Origin: Crocinitomicaceae bacterium
GTDB lineage: Bacteria; Bacteroidota; Bacteroidia; Flavobacteriales_D; Crocinitomicaceae
DNA length: 64,000 nucleotides
NCBI GenBank assembly: GCA_030830895.1
Contig: JAURMC010000008.1
Coordinates: forward strand, 1 to 64,000
Direction of reading: 5' to 3'
Made by a program: the position numbers and the translations under genes. Positions 52,157 to 60,738 of the stretch are shown one piece after another. The notes under the pieces are model-generated. The model saw only the letters and a program-made list of their open reading frames with translations. It did not search any database and was not told the origin of the DNA. Every line of letters starts with the position of its first letter. Position 1 is the first letter of the stretch.

Positions 52157-53299
52157 ATGAATCTAAAATTTACTTTTCTACTGTTATCATCTTTTATAGT
52201 CTTAATGGCATGCTCACAAAAGGCAGAAACCAAAGAAAAACTAAACGTTCCTAAAATAGATGCCCATACGACTTTCAAATTAACTGATTTTTTAGTTTCG
52301 AATTCAGAATTAGATGAGGCCGTAAACGATGTAATTAGCCAACTAGACGATACAGCGATCATCGCGCAACTAATCATGCCTGCGGTTGGAAAATATGGTC
52401 AAACTCGGGCAACGATTCAAAATCATATAAATCACCGAATTATTGGAGGTGTATTGATGTTAAATGGTACAAAAGATGAATTTACCTCGATGATAAATTC
52501 CTTTGAAAAAACGAATAAAGTAATAGGAAATTTACCCTTTTTATATAGTGCGGATGCTGAACCTAGTTTAGTTAATCGTAAAATATTTGGGTCTACACCC
52601 GTTAAAAAAGCGGCAGAAATCAATTCCATAGAGGAAGTAATTCAAAATGCACAACAGATTTCAACAGATTTAAATGAGATTGGTATCAATTATAATTTTG
52701 CTCCGGTCGTGGACGTGGCAGGTAATGCTACGGTTGGTTACCGAGGATTTGGCTCAAAAAAGGAGCAACTTATCCCTTGGTCAATTACCTTCATTCAAGA
52801 AACACAAAAAAAGAACATCATTGCCACGGCAAAACACTTCCCGGGTCATGGTTTGGTAAGCGGCGATACTCACTCCTCCTTACAAACCATTGATGGGGAA
52901 TTAAAGGAAATTAGTAATTATCCAGAATTAATAAAACAAGGTGTTCTTTCCATAATGGTCGCGCACATTGCAGTAATCAATAATAAAAAATATCAAACAG
53001 ATGGCCTTCCCTCTACATGCTCAAAATCAATTGTGACAGATTTACTTAAAACCGAACTTGATTTCAAAGGGTTAATTGTTACAGATGCAATGAATATGGG
53101 TGGCGTGGTTAATGTCCCACAAAGTGCTTGCAAAGCTATTGAAGCAGGGTGTCACATTGTATTAATGCCAGTTGACGCGGTTACAACACATCAAGAATTG
53201 CTTGCGCGTTACTTAAAAGACGAGCATTTCAAAGCACAAGTAATTGAAGCCGCAAAACATGTAATTCGAATGAAAATCTGTTTAGGATTACTAAATTAA
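52157..53299 (+). CDS. GH3 family beta-N-acetylhexosaminidase-like lipoprotein
   Basis: A 380-residue protein. The chosen ATG gives MNLKFTFLLLSSFIVLMACSQ, a lipoprotein signal with lipobox LMAC (Cys19). A GH3 N-terminal TIM barrel follows, with NFAPVVDVAG near 185, AKHFPGHGLVSGDTHSSL near 225-242 (the catalytic His-Asp dyad loop KHFPGHG...D.H of NagZ-type enzymes) and GLIVTDAMNMGGV near 310, where the Asp is the nucleophile. Such enzymes remove GlcNAc from muropeptides or chitin fragments. The lipid anchor suggests a periplasmic or surface position rather than cytosolic recycling. Its stop codon interlocks with rimM. Confidence 0.9.
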   Translation: MNLKFTFLLLSSFIVLMACSQKAETKEKLNVPKIDAHTTFKLTDFLVSNSELDEAVNDVISQLDDTAIIAQLIMPAVGKYGQTRATIQNHINHRIIGGVLMLNGTKDEFTSMINSFEKTNKVIGNLPFLYSADAEPSLVNRKIFGSTPVKKAAEINSIEEVIQNAQQISTDLNEIGINYNFAPVVDVAGNATVGYRGFGSKKEQLIPWSITFIQETQKKNIIATAKHFPGHGLVSGDTHSSLQTIDGELKEISNYPELIKQGVLSIMVAHIAVINNKKYQTDGLPSTCSKSIVTDLLKTELDFKGLIVTDAMNMGGVVNVPQSACKAIEAGCHIVLMPVDAVTTHQELLARYLKDEHFKAQVIEAAKHVIRMKICLGLLN

Positions 53300-53817
53300 T
53301 TCAGATAGATGTCAAGTAATCCCTCCGGAGCAGTAATGGTTAGTGTTTTATCTTTGCGATTAACAGTTTTATTCAAATCTATATTCAAAGGAATTAAAAT
53401 CTCATGCCCAAAACAATCGATTTGAAGCAAAGGATTCGAGGCATGATCAATGATTCGAACAATAGTTCCAATATTTCCTCGCACCGTATCAATTACTGTA
53501 TATCCAACAACCTCATGATCATAGAAAGTGCGCTCATCTAATTCTTCCAAAATCATATCTGGAAGAAATACAGCTTTTCTTAACAGAGATTTAGCTTCCG
53601 CCTCAGTAGAAATGCCTTCAATCGTTAAGACAAGAAATCCCTTATTCATTGACTTAATACGTGTAATGTGAAAAGGAGTAGGCATTCCATCGATATTAAA
53701 AAAAACGACAGATAAATCCTGATAATTTTCTGAATTAGAAACGTCTAGAAATAAGGAAACTTCACCTTTAAATCCGTGAAGTTTCGCAATATGACCAATT
53801 TCTATAAATCCCTCCAA
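53296..53817 (-). CDS. rimM: 16S rRNA processing protein RimM
   Basis: A 173-residue RimM. N-terminal RimM domain (IGHIAKLHGFKGEVSLFLD near residues 6-24) and C-terminal PRC-barrel (EELDERTFYDHEVVGYTV ... EILIPLN near 95-145). It helps maturation of the 30S head around S19. It is 11 bp behind rpsP and surely cotranscribed, the usual pair in bacteria. Its stop codon interlocks with the convergent GH3 gene in TTAA. Confidence 0.94.
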   Translation of the reverse strand: MEGFIEIGHIAKLHGFKGEVSLFLDVSNSENYQDLSVVFFNIDGMPTPFHITRIKSMNKGFLVLTIEGISTEAEAKSLLRKAVFLPDMILEELDERTFYDHEVVGYTVIDTVRGNIGTIVRIIDHASNPLLQIDCFGHEILIPLNIDLNKTVNRKDKTLTITAPEGLLDIYLN

Positions 53818-53828
53818 TGGGGTTTAAG

Positions 53829-54599
53829 TTATTCTGCCGATTCTGTATTGTCCTCTACTGCTGGAGCTTCTTCCGCTGCTGGAGCTTCTTCCGCTGATGG
53901 AGCTTCTTCCGCTGCTGGAGCTTCTTCCGCTAATGGAGCTTCTTCCGCTAATGGAGCTTCTTCCGCTACTGGAGCTTCTTCCGCTACTGGAACTTCTTCG
54001 GCTACTGGAGCTTCTTCGGCTACTGGAGCTTCTTCCACAGCCGTAGCTTCTTCCACTGCCGTAGCTTCTTCGACTGCTGGAGCCTCTTCCACTGCCGTAG
54101 CTTCTTCGACTGCTGGAGCCTCTTGAATTTCGTCAATAACCGGATTTAATTTAGCTTCTATTGCTGCTGCTTTCGCGGCATTCTTTTCCATTTCAGCTTT
54201 TAATCGTTCTGCTTTCTTACTGTCGGTAGCTTTAGATAATCCATCCTTTTTAGCTTGGATTTTATTCTCTTTTTCTAATTGCCAAACATTGAATCTTTTT
54301 TCAGCCTCCTCTAATGAGAATGCCCCTTTTTCAACTCCTTTTAAAAGGTGACTTTTATATAATACTCCTTTGTAGGAAAGAATAGCACGAGCAGTATCAC
54401 TCATTTCGGCACCTACTGATACCCAATGTAACGTACGATCAAAATTGATATCAATTACTGCTGGGTTAGAAACTGGGTTATAAGTCCCTAATTTTTCGAT
54501 GAATTTACCGTCTCTTTTTGCTCGGCTGTCTGCTGCCACAATATGAAAAAATGCTTTTCCTTTTTTTCCGTGTCTTTGTAGTCGTATTCTTGTTGCCAT
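53829..54599 (-). CDS. rpsP: 30S ribosomal protein S16 with long E/A/P repeat tail
   Basis: A 256-residue S16. The first 85 residues are the ordinary domain ([39 protein letters not shown]). Residues 86-160 are a charged helical extension, as usual in Bacteroidota S16. Residues 161-250 are fifteen 6-residue repeats of the type AP(A/V)(V/A)EE, then a short acidic end. Typical S16 is about 80 residues and phylum members are usually below 200, so the tail is unusually long. It is strongly acidic and probably disordered, projecting from the 30S body. rpsP is the first gene of the rpsP-rimM operon, with a full promoter at 54652. Confidence 0.95.
   Translation of the reverse strand: MATRIRLQRHGKKGKAFFHIVAADSRAKRDGKFIEKLGTYNPVSNPAVIDINFDRTLHWVSVGAEMSDTARAILSYKGVLYKSHLLKGVEKGAFSLEEAEKRFNVWQLEKENKIQAKKDGLSKATDSKKAERLKAEMEKNAAKAAAIEAKLNPVIDEIQEAPAVEEATAVEEAPAVEEATAVEEATAVEEAPVAEEAPVAEEVPVAEEAPVAEEAPLAEEAPLAEEAPAAEEAPSAEEAPAAEEAPAVEDNTESAE
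53850..54119 (-). repeat. 18-bp tandem repeat array within rpsP
   Basis: Fifteen degenerate copies of an 18-bp unit (270 bp) encoding the 6-residue E/A/P repeats at the S16 C-terminus. On the plus strand the unit core reads GGAGCTTCTTCCGCT. Copies differ by a few bases in groups, indicating stepwise duplication. Confidence 0.92.
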
Positions 54600-54614
54600 G
54601 AATGTTTATAATTT

Positions 54615-54629
54615 GAGGTGCTAAACCTC
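54615..54629 (-). promoter_or_regulatory. hairpin in rpsP leader
   Basis: GAGGT / ACCTC stem with a 5-nt loop in the predicted leader, ending 15 nt before the ATG. It could affect translation or be a chance structure. Confidence 0.3.
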
Positions 54630-54651
54630 GGTTAATAAAAAAATTTGAGTG

Positions 54652-54681
54652 CAAAGATACAGGTAATATTTATAATCGCAA
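54652..54681 (-). promoter_or_regulatory. rpsP promoter TTG-N19-TATCTTTG
   Basis: On the minus strand, TTG (54679-54681), a 19-bp spacer and an exact -7 box (54652-54659). It gives a leader of about 50 nt before the ATG and begins 9 bp past the stop of the TonB receptor gene. Confidence 0.75.
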
Positions 54682-54689
54682 TAGAATAG

Positions 54690-57080
54690 TTAACTTATCT
54701 TCCATGTATATTGAAACATGATTGTTCTAGGAGGCTCTATTTTAAGAGGACGAAGTGAGTAACTCCTATTTAAGATATTTGAACCTATGAAGGCGATTTT
54801 ATGATGTTCATTTACGCTGTATGAAATTCTTGAGTCAAAAACTATATTTCCAAATCGATGTGCATTAAAATAATCCATGTATCGAATGTTTTGCTTGTCA
54901 CCTCCTGAAGCGGCGGTAGTTTCTTCGAAATCTTTAATAATAGCATCCATATTAACGATTTTACTAAAATACTTCATACTTAATCCAAGGGAAAATTTTG
55001 ATTTAAAAGTTAATTCCGCATCAAACTTGATATTATGTAGAAAACGGTATTTGAGAATCCGGCTAGCGGAATCCATTGATGTTGTATTGTAACTATATTT
55101 CCGATTAATATCATCAACTGCATATATATAATCAGGATTTAGTGTTTTAGGCACAATGTAATTATACCCTGTCAAAAAAGATAATTCCATGTTCTTAGTG
55201 AGGTTGCTTTTTCCTGCCATCGATAAATCAATCCCCACTACGCGGGACCTTCCAGTATTCAAAAATTTAAACCCAGCGAACGAGCCTGGTGCATTAGCCA
55301 CATCCCAAATACCAAACATGTACTCAATTGTATTCTGATATTCTTGCAAGAAAAATGCTGCATCGAAATAAGCATATACTCCTCCAAGCTTTAATCCTTG
55401 CTTAATCCCTATTTCACTATTCCAGCTACTTTCTGGTAACAGGCTAGGATTTGGAAAAACCCCAAAATTACCTACACCCGTTTTAATAAATCGTTCGGTT
55501 ATTGTTGGAAAACGGTATCCTTCTCCGAACGAAGCACGAAGATAGGTTTCTTGATAAATCTTTAAACTTGCACCGCACCTGAAAATTGGTTTCATGGCAG
55601 TCACTGTATCATTTAATTGAAAATATTCAAAACGAGCTCCTGCAGAAACATTTAATACTTTTTTAAAGGATTTCTCCATTTGAGTATATGCCGATAAATT
55701 TAGTAACCGGTTGTTGGGGCTTCCACTTCCAACATACATGTTTGCGAAAGAATTCACATAAGAACTAGTCATTCCACCAATAAAATCTAGTCCATTTAAT
55801 TGTTTGTAAGTACGCTTAAACATATAATCAGCATAGTAGGTTGTTGCTCGATTATCTTGATTGGCAGTCATTTGATTGTCACTATGCAACAGACGCGTTC
55901 TCAGATAATGATTTCCTTGCGTATTGGTAATTAACTGAATGAATGGATCTACATTAAAAATAGTCTGATTCTGCAAAAATACTGCACCTGGATAAGCGCG
56001 ATATATTCCAGAAGTGTCATCTAACCATGCAAAAGACATATTACCCTGGGATAGCATGACATTCCCATTTACGCCATAACTTAACCCGGTAATCTTCTTT
56101 GAGCGATAACGAAAGTTAAAATTCAAACGAGCTCGTTTCATGGCCATTTGACGATCTGTAAAATTGGAAATCGTATCAATAACGTATTGTCCAGGCTTAG
56201 GTGCACCAATGTAACCATGATCATAATTCAGGTTACCTCCAACCACAACATCCCAGTGGTTATAAGCTTTGGCATGAATAAAATTAGCGCCAGAAATTAA
56301 TGGAAAATCAGTCCACCACTTAGCACCAGGAATGGCTGGAGCCGAATAAATCCCAGAATAAATATTCACTTTATTTAGTGGTTTGGAGGTTGGATATGCA
56401 GTACGAATATGAATGGAACCAGAAAGCGCTGAACTACCAGAAAGTACACTCGCTGCACCTTTAATAATTTCTATTTGACTAATGTTTTCTACTGGGACAA
56501 AGCCCCACTCTGGACGCCCTGCATCCCCAGAAAGCATAGGCATATCATCAACAAGTACTGCAACTTTTGCACCCACGCCAAACGTAAAACCACTTCCGCC
56601 TCGTATTTGAGGTTCACCATCCAAAATATTTAATCCTGGTGTTTGATCCAATGCAGTTTCTATACTGCGAGTATTTTTATTTTCAATAAGCGATGGTTTC
56701 ATCACCACCATGGTTACAGTTTGTTCTTCAAGGGGTTTATCAAATTTACCAACTGAAACCGTTACTTGGTCTTTCTTAATACTGTAAGGCTTCATAGTAA
56801 CATTTACTTCGACTACTTCATTAGGTGCTACGTTTAACGTCAACGTATCGTTTCGCATGCCCGAATAACGAAAAACCAATTTCACTGCGCCAGAGGGAAG
56901 CGACAACTCATAAAACCCATTGGCGTCAGTTTGAGCACCAATAGTGATGTCTTTCCTAAATATAATGGTTGCCCCTTCTAGAGGTACCTGGTCCTCCCCT
57001 TGCACAATACCTTTTATAATGGACTGACTGTGAACAACTAGGGTTGATGCAAACCCAAAAACAATCAATAAGTACTTCAA
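54690..57080 (-). CDS. TonB-dependent outer-membrane receptor
   Basis: A 796-residue receptor: signal peptide (MKYLLIVFGFASTLVVHSQ), a carboxypeptidase-regulatory-like domain (about 20-105; GIVQGEDQVPLEGATI), a plug (about 120-235; TPGLNILDGEPQIRGGSGFTFG, IEIIKGAASVLSGSSALSG), and a 22-strand barrel to the C-terminus, which ends with alternating aromatic residues (TIMFQYTWKIS). It imports a siderophore, metal complex, vitamin or glycan with TonB energy; the substrate is unknown. The plug design is that of CirA/BtuB-like receptors, not of a SusC. It is 5 bp behind a T9SS secreted protein gene, so both are co-expressed. Confidence 0.9.
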   Translation of the reverse strand: MKYLLIVFGFASTLVVHSQSIIKGIVQGEDQVPLEGATIIFRKDITIGAQTDANGFYELSLPSGAVKLVFRYSGMRNDTLTLNVAPNEVVEVNVTMKPYSIKKDQVTVSVGKFDKPLEEQTVTMVVMKPSLIENKNTRSIETALDQTPGLNILDGEPQIRGGSGFTFGVGAKVAVLVDDMPMLSGDAGRPEWGFVPVENISQIEIIKGAASVLSGSSALSGSIHIRTAYPTSKPLNKVNIYSGIYSAPAIPGAKWWTDFPLISGANFIHAKAYNHWDVVVGGNLNYDHGYIGAPKPGQYVIDTISNFTDRQMAMKRARLNFNFRYRSKKITGLSYGVNGNVMLSQGNMSFAWLDDTSGIYRAYPGAVFLQNQTIFNVDPFIQLITNTQGNHYLRTRLLHSDNQMTANQDNRATTYYADYMFKRTYKQLNGLDFIGGMTSSYVNSFANMYVGSGSPNNRLLNLSAYTQMEKSFKKVLNVSAGARFEYFQLNDTVTAMKPIFRCGASLKIYQETYLRASFGEGYRFPTITERFIKTGVGNFGVFPNPSLLPESSWNSEIGIKQGLKLGGVYAYFDAAFFLQEYQNTIEYMFGIWDVANAPGSFAGFKFLNTGRSRVVGIDLSMAGKSNLTKNMELSFLTGYNYIVPKTLNPDYIYAVDDINRKYSYNTTSMDSASRILKYRFLHNIKFDAELTFKSKFSLGLSMKYFSKIVNMDAIIKDFEETTAASGGDKQNIRYMDYFNAHRFGNIVFDSRISYSVNEHHKIAFIGSNILNRSYSLRPLKIEPPRTIMFQYTWKIS

Positions 57081-57085
57081 TTTTC

Positions 57086-58033
57086 TTAGTTAACAGAGAA
57101 TTTTGTAATGAAAGCATTGCCATTGACATCCATTAGATGAGCCACGTAGATACCGCTACCTAGCATCAAGCTAGTTTTACCGGAAGTAACACCACTGAAT
57201 ATTTCTGCCCCACTCATGGAATATACTGTTAATGCGCCATGAGTTTGTCCAAACAAGTTCAATTCTTCATTCGAATAATTTATATGAAATGATTCAATTG
57301 AAGTTTCATTAATGCCAACACCGCCATTATAAATGAGTGAAATATCATCGATAAGTACTTCATCATTTGCTGCACCTCCTCCTGGTGTTGAATTGGTTGC
57401 GAATGTAACTAATATATATCCCGGTATCAATCCCGGATTAGCTGTATAAGTAAACGGGATTGACTTACGCTCCCAATTACCACCTGTTGGAGCATAATCC
57501 AATGCGGCATCAGCAATAACATGAGGCTGAGAATTCGCATCAATGGGGTCGTGCACGTCAAAGGCATCATGTAAAATGGCGTGAATTCGAGCAGTTTGAT
57601 TACCTGCTCCAGCTTGCGTGTATTTTACCCAAAACACTATTGAATCTGGAGAATCAACACATTCTTCAGAAAAATTTGCATCCGATGTGGAAGAATAATT
57701 ATAATTAGCTGCGTTAGCTGGAGTTGTACTTCCCATGTTAATTCGTCCGCAAGTCATGGTTCCATTAGCAACAATACCTAACACACTCGTTGACCAAATT
57801 CGGGCACAATACATCCCTGAGGCGCCGACTCGTACATCACTAGAACGTTCTATTTGTTTATTCGCAAATGAAGCAAAACTACCTGAGCCAGTTTTAAAAC
57901 TATTCCAATTTACCGGTTCTTCGGTTGGTGCTCCAACATTCTCCCATAGTTCTAAATCACTATTTCCAATCTGGGTTTGAGCCGAATAGGCCAACGCTAC
58001 GAATACACTTAATAATAAAGATATCTTTTTCAT
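57086..58033 (-). CDS. T9SS type A secreted protein, PCMD/carbohydrate-binding-like
   Basis: A 315-residue protein. The chosen ATG gives MKKISLLLSVFVALAYSAQ, a signal peptide; a longer ORF adds eight residues. The mature part begins IGNSDLELWENVG and has GSGSFASF, SVLGIVANGTMTCGRINMG, and VEVLIDDISLIYNGG-like closing strands, resembling the PCMD jelly-roll (putative carbohydrate metabolism domain). A type A sorting-like C-terminus follows (about 245-315; GALTVYSMSGAEIFSG, LGSGIYVAHL). It precedes the TonB receptor by 5 bp, which suggests a surface binding protein that hands a ligand to the receptor (inference). Confidence 0.8.
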   Translation of the reverse strand: MKKISLLLSVFVALAYSAQTQIGNSDLELWENVGAPTEEPVNWNSFKTGSGSFASFANKQIERSSDVRVGASGMYCARIWSTSVLGIVANGTMTCGRINMGSTTPANAANYNYSSTSDANFSEECVDSPDSIVFWVKYTQAGAGNQTARIHAILHDAFDVHDPIDANSQPHVIADAALDYAPTGGNWERKSIPFTYTANPGLIPGYILVTFATNSTPGGGAANDEVLIDDISLIYNGGVGINETSIESFHINYSNEELNLFGQTHGALTVYSMSGAEIFSGVTSGKTSLMLGSGIYVAHLMDVNGNAFITKFSVN

Positions 58034-58054
58034 ACGATGTTCAATTAATTTAAA

Positions 58055-58062
58055 CAAATATA
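58055..58062 (-). promoter_or_regulatory. -7 box (TATATTTG) of the T9SS/TonB operon
   Basis: Exact TAnnTTTG match on the minus strand, 21 bp before the ATG at 58033, with a TTG at a near-consensus distance (about 17 bp). Confidence 0.55.
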
Positions 58063-58088
58063 AAAAGATAGATTAAATGCAACCCATT

Positions 58089-58121
58089 TTGACCAAACAT
58101 GATAAAGTAAGATTAAATTTG
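58089..58121 (+). promoter_or_regulatory. queE promoter TTG-N22-TAAATTTG
   Basis: TTG at 58089-58091, 22-bp spacer, exact -7 box at 58114-58121 ending 5 nt before the queE ATG. Predicted mRNA begins about at the start codon. Faces away from the T9SS/TonB operon. Confidence 0.5.
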
Positions 58122-58126
58122 TTGGT

Positions 58127-58726
58127 ATGGAGCAAAGATCCTATCAAGTGATGGAACATTTTGGGACCTTACAAGGTGAAGGGTACTTTACAGGTCGAGC
58201 GGCATACTTTATTCGCCTTTCAGGATGCGATGTGGGCTGTGTTTGGTGTGATGTAAAGGAAAGTTGGGATCTACATGCAGGAAAATCCATATCCCTTGAA
58301 GAAATTCAGTCCCTCACCAAAGAATACGAATACATTGTGTTAACCGGCGGGGAACCTGCCATGCATGACTTAAGGGAATTAACTAACATGCTTCACAAGG
58401 AAAAAAAATTTATCTCCATTGAAACCTCTGGATGTTATGAATTGATTGGTAACGTGGATTGGTATACCTTTTCCCCTAAGAAATTCAAAAAACCGCATCC
58501 GGAGGCTTATGACTTAGCTAATGAGTTAAAAGTGGTTATTTACCATCCTTCAGACCTAATTTGGGCAGAAGAACATGCCAAACAGGTGAATAACCAATGT
58601 TTACTTTATCTTCAACCGGAATGGAGTAAAAAGGACGAACTCCAAGAATTAATCATTGCTTACATTACGCGTAACCCCCGTTGGAGGTTATCGTTACAAA
58701 CCCATAAATTTCTAAATATTCCTTGA
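58127..58726 (+). CDS. queE: 7-carboxy-7-deazaguanine synthase
   Basis: A 199-residue radical SAM enzyme. The cluster Cys are in SGCDVGCVWCDVK (C-x3-C-x2-C, residues 32-39), preceded by FGTLQGEGYFTGRAAYFIRL, the QueE substrate/SAM-binding N-terminal segment; TGGEPAMH and SIETSG follow. It makes 7-carboxy-7-deazaguanine on the way to queuosine in tRNA. No preQ1 riboswitch is visible, in line with the predicted very short leader, and other queuosine genes are absent from the window. The PorE-like gene overlaps the stop by one base (TGATG). Confidence 0.95.
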   Translation: MEQRSYQVMEHFGTLQGEGYFTGRAAYFIRLSGCDVGCVWCDVKESWDLHAGKSISLEEIQSLTKEYEYIVLTGGEPAMHDLRELTNMLHKEKKFISIETSGCYELIGNVDWYTFSPKKFKKPHPEAYDLANELKVVIYHPSDLIWAEEHAKQVNNQCLLYLQPEWSKKDELQELIIAYITRNPRWRLSLQTHKFLNIP

Positions 58727-60738
58727 TGAATCGAATTAAACGCTTTAGCCTACTTGTTATTACATGTGTTATTATTAACTCGTTATCGATAGCTCAATTT
58801 AGTAGTTCGAGTAAAAAAGCAACTAAACTTTTTAAGCAAGCACAGTTTATTCCTACACAACAATTAGATCCCCAAACACGAATGCCAGATTTCAAGGCTG
58901 GACTTGAGCTAGTAGATAAAGCCATTAAAAAGGATCCAAATTTTTGGGAGGCATACGTACTTCGAGGTGAATATCACATTAATTTACGTGACAAAATAAG
59001 CGCCATTATGGACTTTGAAAATGCACTTCGAGTATCCCCGAATCATTCGAGAACCGGAATGACTTTTTATCGGTTAGCAGATTTATATCTTGACCAAGGA
59101 ACTTATGACAAGGCCCTTGCTAACATCAAAACATTTATCAATCACCCGAATGCAAATGAGGAATATATAAATTCTGCTTATTCAATATATGACAACGCAA
59201 TTTTCGCAATTGATGCGTTAAAGCACCCTAAGTCTTTTAATCCAATCAATGCAGGCCCAGGGGTTAATACACAATTTGCGGAATATTATCCAACACTTAC
59301 TGTGAATGGAAAAGAATTAATGTTTACGCGTGCATTACCCTTTGGAGGATCTATCCAAGAAGATTTTTTCATCTCACAGAATCGTGAAGATAATTGGGAT
59401 ATCGCAACGCCAATGCCTGCAAATGTGAATACAGAACACAACGAGGGTGCGCCAACGATTTCTGCCGATGGTAGAAGTTTGATTTTCGTGGCATGTATTG
59501 ATGAAACTGGTACGTATGGAGAACACCGTAAAGGAAATGGTAGCTGTGATTTATTTTTTACTCAAAAAATTGGTTCTCGATGGTCAAATCCAGTTAATCT
59601 ACCTGGAGATGTTAATTCATATCATTGGGAAACTCAACCTTCTTTGGCTGCGGATGGAAAAACGTTGTATTTTGTGAGAGGCCTCAGGGGCAAAGGTGCA
59701 GATCAACGCAATAGTGATATTTATGTGAGTAGATTATCGGAAGATGGAAAGTGGGGTGCTGCTGAGCGCCTATCCGATGTGATTAATACTCCATTTGCTG
59801 AAGAATCTGTTTGTATTCATCCAGATGGAAAAACATTATACTTTGCATCAAGGGGACATGCCGGAATGGGCGGATCGGACATATTTGTAAGCCAAATGGA
59901 TGAACAGGGCAATTGGTCTAAACCTAAGAATTTGGGATACCCGATTAATACAAAGTTTGATGAAAATTCATTAATTGTTTCAGCGGAAGGTAACTTGGCA
60001 TTTTTTGCTTCTGATCGAGCAGGAGGATTTGGTGATCTGGATATCTATTATTTTGAACTTCCAAAAGAATTTCGACCAACCTCTACATTTTATTTTGATG
60101 GACGGGTTTTTGATACGCAAAGTAATAATCCTATTCCTGGGCATTTCTCCTTGAAAGACATTGCTTCCGGAGAAACTATAATTATTAGTGATGCTGATGC
60201 TGATAATGGTACTTTCACCGTTCCTCTGCCCTCAAATCGGCAATATGTAATTGAAGTCACGTATGACGGATACGCGATGACTTCATTAGGCTTTGATTTA
60301 ACATTTATTGAAAATCAAACAGCTTATCACCTAGATATTCCCATGAATCCTTTGAATAGTAGTACTGAAAATGTTTTAAAAAACATATATTTTGATTTAA
60401 ACAGCTCAACCTTACGTCAAGAATCCTATATCGAACTCAATAATTTAGCAAGTTTTCTTCGGACAAACCCAAGCATTCATATTGAATTGGGAGGACACAC
60501 CGATACCCGTGGTAATGCCGAGGACAACTTAAAACTATCAACAGATAGGGCGAAAGCTGTATATAACCATTTAATTCAAAAGGAACATATTGCCCCAAAT
60601 CGGCTCACTTTTGTTGGATATGGAGAAACTGACCCTATTATCAGCGATTCAGAAATCATTTTGCTCAGCTCAGAATCTGATCAAGAAAAGGCTCACCAAA
60701 CAAACCGAAGAACTATATATAAAATCATTAAACCATGA
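58726..60738 (+). CDS. second PorE-like TPR/PD40/OmpA protein
   Basis: A 670-residue protein. The ATG overlapping the queE stop gives MNRIKRFSLLVITCVIINSLSIAQ, a signal peptide; the TTG just before is not used here. Order matches the gene at 34715: TPR (about 50-165; ALRGEYHINL-type helices), PD40 propeller (180-445; SADGRSLIFVA, AADGKTLYFVRG, HPDGKTLYFAS), a beta-sandwich regulatory-like domain (455-535) and OmpA (545-670; FDLNSSTLRQES, GGHTDTRGNAEDN, NRRTIYKI). It should sit at the outer membrane and touch peptidoglycan. Cotranscribed with queE, the UbiA and maf genes. Confidence 0.87.
   Translation: MNRIKRFSLLVITCVIINSLSIAQFSSSSKKATKLFKQAQFIPTQQLDPQTRMPDFKAGLELVDKAIKKDPNFWEAYVLRGEYHINLRDKISAIMDFENALRVSPNHSRTGMTFYRLADLYLDQGTYDKALANIKTFINHPNANEEYINSAYSIYDNAIFAIDALKHPKSFNPINAGPGVNTQFAEYYPTLTVNGKELMFTRALPFGGSIQEDFFISQNREDNWDIATPMPANVNTEHNEGAPTISADGRSLIFVACIDETGTYGEHRKGNGSCDLFFTQKIGSRWSNPVNLPGDVNSYHWETQPSLAADGKTLYFVRGLRGKGADQRNSDIYVSRLSEDGKWGAAERLSDVINTPFAEESVCIHPDGKTLYFASRGHAGMGGSDIFVSQMDEQGNWSKPKNLGYPINTKFDENSLIVSAEGNLAFFASDRAGGFGDLDIYYFELPKEFRPTSTFYFDGRVFDTQSNNPIPGHFSLKDIASGETIIISDADADNGTFTVPLPSNRQYVIEVTYDGYAMTSLGFDLTFIENQTAYHLDIPMNPLNSSTENVLKNIYFDLNSSTLRQESYIELNNLASFLRTNPSIHIELGGHTDTRGNAEDNLKLSTDRAKAVYNHLIQKEHIAPNRLTFVGYGETDPIISDSEIILLSSESDQEKAHQTNRRTIYKIIKP

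Noticed and set aside
53776-54126. Plus-strand ORF of 116 residues, Ser/Ala/Gly repeats
   Set aside because: It is the antisense reading of the 18-bp repeat array of rpsP; repeats with a period divisible by three keep all frames open.
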